DNA from: Neurospora tetrasperma FGSC 2508
Taxonomy: Eukaryota; Ascomycota; Sordariomycetes; Sordariales; Sordariaceae
Direction: 5' to 3'
Length of the DNA stretch: 24,501 bases
Assembly: GCF_000213175.1 (NCBI RefSeq)
Contig: NW_009799179.1
Location: 6,102,242-6,126,742, forward strand
Shown: one piece after another, positions 1 to 11,385 of the stretch
How positions within the stretch are numbered: position 1 is the first letter of the stretch
Layout: each line of letters opens with the position of its first letter
Notes under the pieces: generated by a model
Databases searched by the model: none
Seen by the model: the letters and a program-made list of their open reading frames with translations, nothing else
What the model was told of the DNA's origin: nothing
Position numbers and translations under genes: made by a program

Positions 1-573
1 TATTTATAGTAGTAATATTAGTAGTAGATAGCAGGAAGGGAAATAAGAGGAGGGGATTGACCCGTTTATACGGTTGCTTTAGTCGAGCTATTTTTATAGT
101 TAATTTAGAAGAGCGGTCGGTTGTTAATAAGCGAATAGTTATATTTGAATTATTGTAAGATAGTATTAAAATTGTAACTATTTCGAAGTCAAAATATTTT
201 CAATATTAAGTATTAAGGTTAATTTCAAATATAAAATATTAAGTATAATAAAGAGGAGAGAGTTTGAGATCCGAGAGGCGGGGGGAGCTAACTTCTTATA
301 CCCTTCTAGGAAGGAGCCAACAAGTACTAGAAATTTCCGTCGGTTTAATCAATAGTCGGATTTATAGTAGGGTCGATAAGTAAATAGTATTACGATTATT
401 TTATTAGTATTAAGAGATGGAAGGTAGTAGGATAATTTAGAGTAGCGGTTGTTAATAGTAGTATTGTACCTTCTATAGTAGGCCCTATAAACGAAGGAAA
501 TAATAATATACAATTAAATACACTTTATCAACAATTGTACAAACGGTTACGTAGTCGTTTGAAGGCTTGAAAT
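1..573. other. AT-rich, RIP-like intergenic DNA without a recognisable gene
   Basis: No reading frame of note was found on either strand. The base composition matches the mutated repeats elsewhere in the window, with many TA and AA steps and few CA or TG steps. It may be the flank of, or an older layer below, the LINE that follows on the minus strand. Nothing more specific can be supported. Confidence 0.5.
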
Positions 574-595
574 TAATAATAATAATAATAATAAT
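574..595. repeat. (TAA)7 microsatellite
   Basis: Seven perfect TAA units plus a final T. Some non-LTR retrotransposons end in a short simple repeat, so read on the minus strand this (TTA)n could be the 3' tail of a LINE. The nearest LINE frame ends at 2261 and another relic lies between, so the link is a guess. Confidence 0.85.
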
Positions 596-848
596 CTTTT
601 ACCCTATACCATAGAACTATAGTACCTTATTAATATAGGGTCCTTCTCTAATTCTCTAGAGGGGAGAACCGTACGGCGTTAAGCGCCACTAGGTAAAAAC
701 CTCCAGCTTTATTTCGGCCGTAAATCTCTATACAATTCCTACTTTACTTATAGCTATAATAATTCTTACCTACCACTATAGCGAACCAATCTTATTTCTT
801 CCTTCGCAATATTATCTTAATACTAAACTAATAAGGATAATAGAAATA
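596..848. other. Unexplained stretch before the first relic
   Basis: About 250 bases with no supported gene. It contains a local patch of retained CpG (around 669-720) in otherwise AT-rich DNA, as expected where RIP spared CpG sites. Confidence 0.4.
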
Positions 849-2095
849 GGACCTAAAATGCTGCCTTCCTTCGCTACTTCTCTATTTCAACCCCTACCGC
901 TCCTTCCTTTACTTTCCTTCTACTATTCCGTCCTATTTTCCCATTTATTTCCCTACTCTCTACCTCCTTACTTTATTTACAATTACTTCCGCCCCGTCCT
1001 TTTATTTCCTACTCCTTAATTCTACCTTTATTTATAATAATATAAAGACCCTTTCTTCTATTTATATAATCTTCCTTACAATACCCTTTCTTAACTTCTT
1101 TCTTCTTTTTTCCTTATATAATTATTACTTAAAATAGTTTCCTCGGTTGTAACCGCCCTAACCCGATCAATTTTACCTCTAACCCGAAAGTCTCTTCCTT
1201 TAATCTAACTTTAAGCCCTACATCCTCCCCGGATTTCGCGGCTCTAATTTATTTAAAGCCTACAATATTTTCCTATATTCTTTATAGTAATCCGGACCTT
1301 ATAGCCCTTCCGAATCAATATAATTATCCTTCTTATTATTTCTAATTTATATACTAACCCGTCTAATATCGTTTATAAAATCCTTTATTTTTATTATACT
1401 TTAAATTTCGCTATAATCCCGAAGATTAACTAAAAATACGCCTCTCCTAATACCTTTTATAAAATTATTACTAGTAAAACTTACTTTATTTTATTTTTTA
1501 ATAAACTTTATATTCTTCCTTTTTTTATCCTTCTTCCTTAATTAACTTCCGCTCCTAACTACTAACTCCTAGAACGTAACCTATATTTTTACTACTAATA
1601 AATATATATTAAATATTTCTACCGGCCTTTATAACGTTTATAATACTATTTAATTAGTAATTATTATTATAATATTAAATAACCCGGCTAAATATTATTA
1701 AAGATTAAATACTTTTATTTATACTACTAATTATTTTACCGAACGTATATATAAACGTTTAATATAAAATAATTTCCCTAATAACTTTAATAATCTTCCC
1801 CGCGCCCCGCGCTATAACGCAATTATTTTCTAATAAAAAGGCTACTATAAATTATTCGTAAAGGACGTTCTCTATAATTATAATCCTTCTAATCCTAGTA
1901 ATATAATAAACCTAATTCATATTATTTTTAATTCTAATAGTAGTATAATTACTCCCGCGTATATTATATTTAATAATAGTAGTATTACTATTCTTACCCG
2001 TATAGTTTTTAATTCTAATAGTAATAGTATTACCCCTAGCAGCCCTATAGCCTTCGATACCCCTAACCGCCCTATTATAAATGAAAATTAGGTTT
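849..2095 (+). pseudogene. Unrecognised RIP-mutated relic with Ser/Thr/Asn-rich C-terminus
   Basis: One frame (codons starting at positions equal to 1 mod 3) can be followed for about 1.25 kb and about 415 codons. Its stops are TAA or TAG only, and it is stop-free from 850 to about 1127. The last 60 codons before the TAG at about 2093 are rich in Asn, Ser, Thr and Pro and partly repetitive (FNSNSS, FNNSS, FNSNSNS). Just before that lies a more ordinary polar segment (KGYYKLFVKDVLYN). The plus strand is pyrimidine-rich between 860 and 1230, which lowers the chance of stops and weakens the argument. A minus-strand, Lys/Glu-rich reading of the same DNA is also partly open. No family was recognised; a retroelement gag-like protein is one possibility. 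No convincing start codon was identified. Confidence 0.35.
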
Positions 2096-2260
2096 AATAA
2101 TATTATAAAATTACTATAAATTAAATTTATATAATAGCGTTACTTAAAGAATTTTTTAAATATAATTAGGCATTAATTAAATAATACTTTAATTCTTATT
2201 ATAACTATAATTTAAATAATACTTATAGTTAATATAATTGTCTCCTCCTTATCCTTCATC

Positions 2261-5200
2261 TTATTATTCTAATATTATTAATAATTCGGTCCCTTTTTAA
2301 AAAGACTTTATAATTTCTTTATACTACTCCTCCTCTAATTTAATTACTAAATAATATTCCCTTAATTTACTTAATTCTAACGCCTATAATAGGATCCTTT
2401 TAATTTTAATTCCATCGTCCAAATATTCTTAGAACTCTTCTCTTATTAGAGGCCAATTATCGGAGTCCGATTAAAAAAGAATTTCTATATTAAAGTAATT
2501 TAAAATAATATAAATAAAGGTCTCCTTTTCGAATTTAAAGATATAAATAAGTATTTAGATATTTAGTACTTTCTTTTAGAAGAGGAAGGCCTAGAGTCTA
2601 ATAACCTCCGTTTTAATTTAAATTAGGAAGGAATTTTTCGCTTTAGTTAATACGTATAATTCGTCCTTATTTTCTTCCGGCGTTTAATATTTTCTTCTTT
2701 CCTTCCTTATACTAACTATATATTATTAAATAACTTCGCCGCTAAATTTAGGGTTAAGTTCGGCGATAATAAATTTATACTGTTAATTTAATTTAATTAC
2801 TATTACCGTTAAATAGTAATTATAGTATAATATTTATTCTTAATTCGTTATATCCTCTAATTATTCTTCTCGGTTAATAATTATTAGTTCTAGGGTTTAT
2901 AATAGTAATAGCGGGGTCCTTAACTCCGAAGGGGGACCGGCTGTAATTATTAATAATTTTTCCGTCGGTACCTATACTTCGGCCTACCGAATTTTAATTA
3001 TACTACTTTCTAATTTATTAGTAGATAATTAACCTCTAGCCCTTTATATTCAAATATAATTGATAATTTAAATTATAATCCTCCGAACGAACTTTACTTA
3101 GTCCGTCCGGGTAAACCTTTCTTTAAAAGCTTAAACTTTCTTATTAAAGTAGAAATCGAACGGTAGATAAAAAGTTTCTATTTTTAAATTCTATATTAAT
3201 ATAACCTTATATACCTTAATAATAACTTTTAAATATTTAATTTAGTATTTTACTAATTTAATCACAATCCTTTATAGTTTCCTATAGATTTCGGTCGGTT
3301 AGTAGAATATTAAAACTCTATATATAATAGTACTATAAATATATTTGATATATATTTCCCTTATCCGAACGAAGGAATAACCCTATATCTTTATAGTTAA
3401 TTTTATAAGTATATTTATTTAAATTTTTATCTTTTATTTTACTACTTCCGTATAAGCCCGGTAATTGAGCTTATAATTTAATTAAACCCCTAAGAATTTT
3501 ATAAATTCTATTAGTTAAAATATCATATCCCTAAATTAGAAAGTTTCTATCCTTAGTACCTTCGTTTATATAAAATATATTAGTTCTATTTTATTTACTT
3601 CGAATTTTATACTTCTTACCCTTACCTATTTTAAATATATTTTCTATACTACTTATAAAGTCCGGCAATTCTCTTCGGTAGTATAAATTATTATAATAAT
3701 ATTAATATCGTTTATAAAGCCGACGGTAATTATATTTAGGATTATTACTAGCTTCTAATATAATAGGGTAATAAAGAAAATAAATAAAATAAGGGAGAGG
3801 GGGGAATTTTAAAGTATATCTACTATAATAGCGTAGGAATAGGATATTTTATTATTAAAAAAAGAGGGAGCCTCTTCTATTAATAATAAAATTTACTACC
3901 TACTTAATAATTTATATTAGGAATTATATTTCTTATAAAGTATATAGAAACGACTTATAATTAATTCTATTAAACGTTCCTTTTAAATTAAAGAGTATAA
4001 AGGACGTTATAGCCCCGAATTCTTAAATTGTATATACTATATTAGTAATTACCCGGATTATAAATTCTATTGAACGGCCTGCCCGGTTACTTATTTAACC
4101 CTCCGGTAGGAGGTTAAACTCTTTAATTACCTATATAAATCTTTTAATTATAAATATTTTAAAGGTTTTTCTAACGTTATTAAATAGTAATATAGACCTC
4201 TATACCCTTATTAACTTCTATTAAATAGTGTTTTTCCTAGGCCTTTTAAGGATAATTATTTTTATATCCTTAAACTGTTATAGGAAATACCCGAACCGGA
4301 AGTTAGTAGATATTAAATATATTATTACTTATTAAAATAATTACTTATATAATTTTAAAAATCTATTTAAGTACTAATCGACGTTTAGGGCTTTATTAAA
4401 TACTATTTAGAAAAGTACGTTCTAAACGTCCTTTTTAATAATTAATTTACTAATAACTATCGGATTAATACTATTTAATAATTTGATCCAATTCGGTAAA
4501 TAATTTATTAAAATATTTACTTTTGGGAAAAAACGGTCGGTAAAGATTTTAGCCTTACTACTATAGTTTTTAATTTCTATTACCCCTTCGTAGGTTTAAA
4601 AAGTTAATAGTTTAGGCGGATTTATTAGCCGGTAATTTCGGGTCCGGGCTTATTTTTCTAATAATTAAAATTAATTTAGGTTCTTTAAAGTTTTGGTAAT
4701 ATCTTTGTACTATATAGTTTATTATACTTTCGAAATTATTTTCTTCTTTTATATTATTTTTTTAATAAAATCCTTTTAATTTAATACTATTCAATATTTA
4801 AATTATGTTTAATACTTCTATTATATTTTCTTTATAGTTATTTTATATCCTAATATTTACTAATTCGCTCTCTTCTTTCGACTTTTTTTTTAATATAGAA
4901 CAAATTCTTCCGTAATACTTATAAATTCTCTATCGAACCTACGAAAGGCTAATTCAAAATCCTCTATTATATTAATCCTATTTAGGATTAAAATTCGTTT
5001 TTCCGCCGCCTCCTTTACTTTTACTATATTTATAAAATTCCAACTATATTTTCCTTCCTTTTCTACTTTTCTATTCCTTTTTCCTACTTAGATTTAGATT
5101 TCCTAAAAGTAATAGTCCGAATTAGTTTATTCGTACTACTACGCTCCTTAATATTTAGTTTCAACCTTAGGTAATAATTATATATAATTAATTATTCTAT

Positions 5201-5765
5201 CTTTCTCGCTTCGTATTATGTTATTAAATTTTATTGGTTCGCTATAAAGGGTAAATAAATTAAATTTCCAACGTTATACCTATATAAAGACGCGAATAAC
5301 CTTTAAATTAATCCTATTTTTTAAATCCTAATTAGAATAATAGAAATTAAAATCCCTAACTATAATTTAATTTCCCGCCGGAAGTCCGATTTTAAAGACT
5401 TTGAAGAATAGAAACCCCTACTAATATTTTAACGTTTCTTATATTAAAATAGAAAAATAAATAGAATAAATAATTATTAATTCCCTTAAACTTTAAAATA
5501 TTACTATAGCCCAATCCTTTCCAATTTAAAAGTTAAAGTCCTTTAAATTCTACTTTTTATTTATATATATTACTACCCTCCCTTTTTCTAAATAATCGAC
5601 CCCGAAATACCTCCCGCCCCTAGGATAATAAATATCCCTATTCAAATTCCTATTTAGCTCTTAAATCGCTATAATATTATAAATTTCCTTTTATTCGAAT
5701 AGAAGCTTCCATTTCTCATATAATTTCACTATATTCTAATAGAATATTTTTAATTAAATTATTAA
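2261..5765 (-). pseudogene. LINE ORF2 relic: endonuclease + reverse transcriptase (copy A)
   Basis: In life this protein would nick the target DNA and copy the element RNA into the site. Reading down the minus strand, the frame starts near 5765. An EEP-endonuclease motif (I-stop-E, read as IQE) lies at 5646-5666, a glycine/arginine stretch leading to VVIYINKK at about 5550-5590, and RDFNFYYSN (family GDFNxHHP) at about 5331-5357. Reverse transcriptase follows: RFF block near 4533, the KPGK-like KRPRK near 4236, LLPEG near 4130, motif A LFNLKGTFN near 3987, and motif C at 3707-3718. The C-terminal part (KETFIYIILN at about 2510-2530) resembles the same region of the other LINE and ends at a double stop at 2261-2266. 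The frame is constant from 5765 to about 3863, shifts once at an A7 run (3857-3863), then is constant to the end. Both catalytic aspartate positions that I checked now read Asn. About 1165 codons, which fits Tad1 ORF2. Confidence 0.8.
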
Positions 5766-5799
5766 TTATTCTAAAATAAAGTTCTTTTTAGTCCTATAA

Positions 5800-7526
5800 C
5801 GGAGGATAAGGGTATTACTTCCCTTAGAAGGGCTATAATTATATAAGTACTATTATTACTATATAGTTAATTCCCCCCTATATTCTACGAATATAAGTAA
5901 TATATATGTATCGGGCCCTATAGGATTAAGGGTTTCGGTAAGAAAGTCGGGCTAATAATTTTTTTTAATTGCCCTCTCTTTATACTTCCTCTAATTTATT
6001 TCTCTAAGGTAGTAATAATACGCGAATTAAAAGGGGTGTCCGGTAAAATACCTTCGTCTGTAATTTCTATTATTAGCTTTAATACTTTTCCGGTTAGGTT
6101 TTTATAGGGGATGAACGCTTATAGCCTTTTAGCGTATATAATAAATACTTTTATAATAACCTTTTAGAAAATAAAGTATTTTTTATAATTATATACGAAG
6201 TAACCCTTCTTCCTATATAATTTATAATAAACGAATAATTTATTTTCGTTAGAAGGATAATTTATTTTAATAAAATAATCTCTTTTAAATTTAATTTCGC
6301 TATAGCGGGCGTAAATATCTTCCTAATAATGAAATTTCTTTATATATTTAATTCCCCAATATTTATAGTATTATTAAACGTTATTCGAAATTTAGAATAA
6401 TTCGTATAAATATATACCGCCGTCCTAAAAGAAGAAATTATCCTAAAGGAAGTATATTACTAATAAAGTAGCAATTTCTATCAAAAATAAACTTCTACTC
6501 TCTCCGTCCCTTCTCTTCTAAAGCTGTATTCTAATAATAATTACCTCTTTATTCTTATCCCTCGCTATATTTGTTAAATCTCTAATATAATATAAATATT
6601 AATACTATCCTAAGGTACGCCCCGGATAAGAATACCTATAGTATTTATAATAATAAAAATATCCTTACTAAGAACTTTTTTAACCTATACTTAATTTTAT
6701 TAATACTAATTGTATATAAATTTATCGAATATAATTATATAGTTTCCTATTATTAGTATTTTAATAACTATATAAATTATTAAATTAAACTTTATTTCAC
6801 TTAAAATTCTTATTAAAACCGTCTTCGTATTTTCATTTAAGCAATTTACAAATTTAGTAATAATCGTCGCTCCTTTAATTATAAATTACCGTTCAAATTT
6901 AAAAGGGATAAATTTTTTAATAATAATAATAGGTAAATATTAAAAGGTAGTACCGATTTTACTCGGAATAATTTTCGCTATAATATTGGCCTATTGTTTC
7001 GGCATTTTTTAAACGCCTTTCTTAATTTCTTTCAAAATATCCTTCTTCAAATTGTTAAAATCCTTCTTAGTAATAAATTAGTCGGCTCTAACCTTATTAA
7101 CCTTAGGTCGTACGGACCTACTTTTTTCAATATATACCTTCGCGAATTCGAAAAACAACTTTCAAACTTAGCGTCAGTCTTCGGTCGAAATAATATTATA
7201 GTCCGTAGATTTATTCGCTGTAATAATAAATTTCTTCAATATTTTATTATCTTCCTTTATTTTATTTGAAGTTTTCGTAGTAAGTATAGCTTTAGGGTTA
7301 TTATATATTAAAATTTCTACGAGCGGGTTATAAACGCTATTTTTAAACCCGCGAATACTACTATCGATAATTATCGGTAATAATAATACAACGCCGTTGC
7401 TACGCTCATCGTAGGATATTGTAAAGGATGTAAACGACCCTCCTAAATCGATTACTATTGTCAATTTTCGTTTTAGAGCACTCCTCGACCAAAAATCGGC
7501 GTTTCCAATTTCGGCATCGTTTTTAA
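5800..7526 (-). pseudogene. LINE ORF1-like relic (copy A)
   Basis: This region lies directly upstream of ORF2 on the same strand, where Tad1-group elements carry ORF1 (a nucleic-acid-binding, gag-like protein). A frame can be followed from the 5' edge (NADFWSRS at about 7480-7505), through an open stretch 7464-7174, and on towards the ORF2 start. A cluster at about 6621-6660 reads almost entirely as Tyr (YYYKYYRY). Since RIP turns both TGC/TGT (Cys) and CAC/CAT (His) into TAC/TAT, this may be a lost zinc-binding knot, but the classic CCHC spacing is not clear. The frame is already open at the 5' edge with no ATG. The same region recurs at 8430-10196. The assignment rests on position and orientation, not on recognised ORF1 residues. 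Confidence 0.5.
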
Positions 7527-8429
7527 TATACTTGAAATTAATAAATATTGATAATTCTAAATAATTCCTAGTATTGCGCGATAGTTGCAGTAATAAAAGG
7601 GTATTAGTATTAATAAAAGAGTAGTATTATTAATTAAAAGTAGTAGACTTAACGATAATATAAATAGTAGTATTACTAGGAGTGTAAAACTTGCCGGGAA
7701 TAATAGAGTTGCCGGGAGTGCTAGACAGCCGGGAACCCGCGCTACGGTCGTATACAGAGCTGCAAACCGGCTGCGCAACCATTTGTCCAAATTCTATTTC
7801 CAATACTATAGAACGCCGTATTTTACGCTACATCTTAATATAAATAATATAAGAGATACAGTCAATTGAATTCTATTATACAAGTTTTTTAGCGAAATAA
7901 TGTACGCAGGTGACGTTAAGATATAATTATCTAAATATATTAAAGTATAGTACTATTTATAAATATTATTAAAACTATATCTTACTTAGCACTGGAATTT
8001 CCCTTTTAGAACTGTCAAGCTACGCTAAAACGGGTATTTTTTTACATTCTAACCTATTATAGATAGAACCGCCGCGCTTTCCTCGCGGCGATGTAGGGCC
8101 TATAGTACTACGACCTCTAGTGTGGGTCTACGACAGCCATAACACTTTTAGGCCCCGGACATCGCTCTCTCGTGAGGGTATAGGCGTTTTAATAACCATT
8201 AAAATAATTAGAAAAAAACCGCGAAACTTTTGCAACTGGTTGCATCTCGATGCACGCATTAGTTGAGGAGCAATTTCAATTACAATATCGAAAGACGATT
8301 TTTTAGTTAAATGCACGGGCCTCGAGTTTTGCTAAACTCTCAGAATCTCCTAATTAGGTAAAGAGTAGGGCCCCTTAGCTCCGCAATTAATAGCATTGGA
8401 CCGCTTTAGACAGAAACACTTATTTCGTC
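7527..8429. other. Spacer between the two LINE copies, partly spared by RIP
   Basis: No gene can be supported. Parts (about 7680-7800 and 8060-8425) keep CpA and TpG, unlike the flanking LINE copies, so they were probably single-copy. On the plus strand 7683-7721 reads as two CxxC pairs separated by two RIP-type stops, overlapping three GCCGGGA motifs. A 62-codon minus-strand frame at 8128-8316 opens with GTG and has no recognisable features. A GC-rich hairpin lies at 8070-8090. Confidence 0.4.
8070..8090. repeat. Perfect 7-bp GC-rich hairpin
   Basis: CGCCGCG and CGCGGCG flank a 7-base loop (CTTTCCT). It stands out in AT-rich DNA, but no T tract follows it and no gene is nearby, so no function is assigned. 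Confidence 0.6.
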
Positions 8430-10196
8430 TTTATAGAACCTTTAAAATATTAAAGAAATAAGCGTTTTAATAATAGAAGATGAAAATATTACTTCCCTTA
8501 AAAGGATTATAACTATATAAATATTATTACTATTAATAATCGACCCCTTATACTATAAGAACCTAAGTAATATAAATCTATCGGGCTTTATTAAATTAAA
8601 AGTTTCGGCCGGGAGGTTAGGCTAATAGTTTTTTTAATTACCCTCTCTTTACAGTTCTTCTAATTTATCTCTCTAGAGTAATAATAATATAAGAGTTAAA
8701 AGGGGCGTCTAATAGGATACCTTCGTTTATAATCTCTATTACTACTTCTAATACCTTTCTAATTAAATTTTTATATAGGGCGAACGCTTATAGCTTTTCA
8801 GCGTATATAACGGACGCTTTATAATAGCCTTCCGGAGAAGGGAATATTCCTTTTAATTATAAGTATAATATCACTATTTGTTGTATAATTCATAATAAAT
8901 TAACATTTTATTTTTATTAGAAGAATAATTAACTTTACTAAAATAATTTCCTTCGTATTTAATCTTACTATAATAGGCGCAAATATCCTCCTAGTAATAG
9001 AATCTCGCTATGTATTTAATTCCTTTATATTTATAATATTACTAAACGTTATTTGAAGTTTAGAACGGTTTATAAAAGTATACGCTACCTTCTTAGAGAA
9101 AGAGGTTATTCTAGAAGAAATACACCGCCTGTAAGATAATAATTTCTATTAAAAACAAACCCTTACTCTCTCTATTCCTTCTCTTTTATAACTGAATTCT
9201 TATAATAGCCGCCTCCTCATGCTTATTCCTTATTGTATCTATTAAAATTTCCAATATAATATAATTATTAACGCCGTTTTGAAGTATACCCCGGACTAAA
9301 ATACCTATAGTATTTATAGTAATAAAAATATTTTTATTGAAAATTTCGTTAGCCTACGCCTAATTTTACTAATATTAATTATATATAGATTTATTGAATA
9401 TAATTATATAATCTCTTATTATCGATATTCCAATAGCCGTTGGCACTATTAAATTTAATTTCTTTTGGCTAAGGATTATTATTACAATTGTCTTCGTATT
9501 TTTCTTCGAACGGTTTGTAAATTCGATAGTAATTATTACTCCTTTGATAGTAAACTATTATTCGAAATTAAAAGGAATAAACTTTTCAATAATAATAATA
9601 GGTAATTATTAAAAGGGAATACTAATGTTGCTCGAGATAATTTTTGCTATAATATCGGCCTATTGTTTTAATACTTTTCAAATACCTTAGTTAATCTCTT
9701 TTAAAATATTTTTCCTTAAGTTATTAAAATCCCTTCTAATAATAAATTAATCGGTTCCAACCTTATTAGCCTCGGGTCGTATAAACCTACTTTTCTTAAT
9801 TTGAATTTATAAACATTCGAAAAATAATTCTTAAATTTAGCGTCAATTCTTAGTTAAAATAATATTAGAATCTATAGACCTATTCGCTCTAATAATAAAT
9901 ATCCTTAATATTTTATTATTCTCTTCAATTTTATCTAAAGTCTTTATAATAAATATAACTTCAGGGTTATTATATACGGAGATTTTTACAAACGGGTTAT
10001 AAATACTCTTTTCAAACCTACGAGCACCGCTATTAATAACCATCGGTAACGACGATATAACGCTATCGCTACGTTCATTATGGAATATTGTAAGAGACGT
10101 AAACGACCCTTCTAAATTGATTGCTGTTATTAATTTTCGGTTTGGAGCACTCCTCGACCAGAAATCGGCGTTTCCGGTTTCGGCGTCGTTTTTTTG
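8430..10196 (-). mobile_element. 3'-truncated second copy of the minus-strand LINE (copy B)
   Basis: This segment aligns with about 5790-7526 along its whole length, in the same orientation, differing largely by C/T and G/A exchanges. The shared 5' edge is obvious: both copies contain the block GAGCACTCCTCGACCA followed by similar sequence into TCGTTTTT (ending at 7526 and 10196). At the other end similarity fades between about 8430 and 8460, close to where copy A's ORF2 begins. The endonuclease and reverse transcriptase are absent. LINE copies are normally truncated at the 5' end, so a 5'-only fragment is unusual. Confidence 0.75.
8460..10196 (-). pseudogene. LINE ORF1-like relic (copy B)
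   Basis: Read on the minus strand, the frame begins at the 5' edge (NADFWSRSAPNRK at about 10140-10175). It runs through an open stretch at 10043-9843, and near 8700-8720 carries a block (GILLDAPFNS) that matches copy A (GILPDTPFNS). The Tyr-rich cluster of copy A is present here too, at about 9291-9330. Stops are TAA/TAG. The two copies can be compared to recover a less mutated version, since they were hit at different sites. The function is inferred only from the ORF1 position in copy A. Confidence 0.5.
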
Positions 10197-10808
10197 ATTT
10201 TATATATAGAAACTAGTTGAGTTATTAGAAATTAACCTAAAATTCGAATAGTCTGGGATTTTTATAAACGGCCGGATAAGTAGAGGTTATAAATTGAAAT
10301 TTGGTTAAATATTTACAGCCTTTTATTAATTATAATTAAGATAATTAGTTAATAATCTTATTAACATTAGATGTAGTACAAGCGATACTTCTTTCCAAGA
10401 ATATAAATAGGTTATTATTTTATAAGTAGTTATACGTTATTCTCTACCCGTGTCCTCCAACTAGCGAAGTTAGACTATATCAACCGGATTACCAGCCTGA
10501 GAAAAATATAATTATATAAAAGCGTAAGCTCTAATCAAACAATTAGAATTATTAAAAACGTAGTAATTAAAGCCATTAATAAAGTATAGTAGCGGTGGAC
10601 TATACAAGCTGATAGATATTAATAGGACCCCGATTTTACAGTAGGCAATATACTTTTCATTATTAAAAAATATTAGTCTATCAATTACCTAGCGAAGAAT
10701 TAGACTTTCTATTATTTAGGATTTTATATTATCTCAAGGTAATAAAAGGGTTTTTAAATCAATTCAAGCATCTAGCTTCTTAGTGTAGAAGAAGAGTATT
10801 TTATATAG

Positions 10809-10816
10809 AATATTTA
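10809..10816. repeat. Left target-site duplication of MITE 1
   Basis: AATATTTA, identical to the 8 bases at 11386-11393 on the other side of the element. Confidence 0.85.
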
Positions 10817-10862
10817 GGGTAAACCTCTGCACACCCACCCCAAACCTACATACACCCAAAAA
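10817..10862 (+). repeat. MITE 1 left terminal inverted repeat
   Basis: 46 bp, 42 of which pair with the right arm. Two of the four mismatches are C/T and one is G/A; the fourth is a T/A. Confidence 0.85.
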
Positions 10863-11339
10863 CCAAGGAAATATAGGCCCGAGCAGCTAATAACACCTGA
10901 CATTGTAAATACCGTTTTCACCCGCTAAATTTCGTCTTTCAAATGCACGCAACATTCCCTCTAACTAGGTCATTCCTTTCGCTCTTTTCAACACAGCCAT
11001 TTGCACCACGTCTGCCATTGCACTACAATACTCAATACCCACCACTAGATACTTATTAGGAGGCGATAGCGAAGGAGTAGATAGCGGGAAAGGAGGAGGC
11101 GATAGGGGGGCTATTAAACTATTATTAATAGCCTCCTTTAACGAACTATCTAAATTATTAAATATTACTAAGTATTTGAGTCCTCGAGTATAGTTCTCTC
11201 AGTACTATGAGGGTAATACTAAATTGGCGCTATCGGATTTGCTATATTAGACTTACTAGGTCAGAAAGATTTTCAACATTACAAATTACGGTTTTTACAG
11301 CTAAAATAACGTATCTTATATAATAGCTAACATCCCTCC

Positions 11340-11385
11340 TTTTTGGGTGTATGTTGGTTTGAGGTGGGTGTGCGGAGGTTTACCT
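11340..11385 (-). repeat. MITE 1 right terminal inverted repeat
   Basis: Reverse complement of the left arm; its outer end reads AGGTAAACCTCCGC on the minus strand. Confidence 0.85.

Larger units (their letters stand above)
2100..7526 (-). mobile_element. Tad1-like LINE (non-LTR retrotransposon), RIP-inactivated, copy A
   Basis: Minus-strand order is ORF1-like region, then ORF2 with endonuclease, reverse transcriptase and a C-terminal domain, which is the standard layout of Tad1-group LINEs of filamentous fungi. The 5' edge at about 7526 is set by the point where similarity to the second copy (ending at 10196) stops. The 3' edge is not seen; ORF2 ends at 2261 and the tail may extend further. 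Both ORFs are full of TAA/TAG codons and one homopolymer frameshift, so the element is dead. It differs in sequence from the plus-strand LINE at 16480-21477, so at least two Tad1-like families are present. Confidence 0.75.
10817..11385 (-). mobile_element. MITE 1: hAT-like non-autonomous inverted-repeat element (569 bp)
   Basis: The ends form terminal inverted repeats of 46 bp (10817-10862 against 11340-11385) with 42 matches, starting GGGTAAACCTC / AGGTAAACCTC. The element is flanked by a perfect 8-bp direct repeat, the size made by hAT-superfamily transposases. It has no meaningful reading frame, so it would need a transposase from elsewhere. Its subterminal blocks match those of MITE 2 at 13150-13724 in the opposite orientation. 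CpA and TpG are common in its ends, so it was not heavily RIP-mutated; the interior 11050-11250 is somewhat more AT-rich. Confidence 0.85.

Noticed and set aside
6994-7269. 91-codon plus-strand open frame
   Set aside because: It lies antisense to the LINE ORF1 frame that is shared with copy B; Phe/Leu/Asn-rich composition is typical of an antisense shadow.
7557-7790. 77-codon minus-strand open frame with a hydrophobic end
   Set aside because: The Leu/Ile-rich part is the antisense of purine-rich DNA with TAGTA-type repeats; there is no sign of a real membrane protein and the opposite strand reads at least as well.
8070-8090. Hairpin as a transcription terminator
   Set aside because: The organism is a eukaryote and no T tract or gene end accompanies it.
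8128-8316. 62-codon minus-strand open frame
   Set aside because: Begins with GTG, has no recognisable motif and is too short to support in a fungus.
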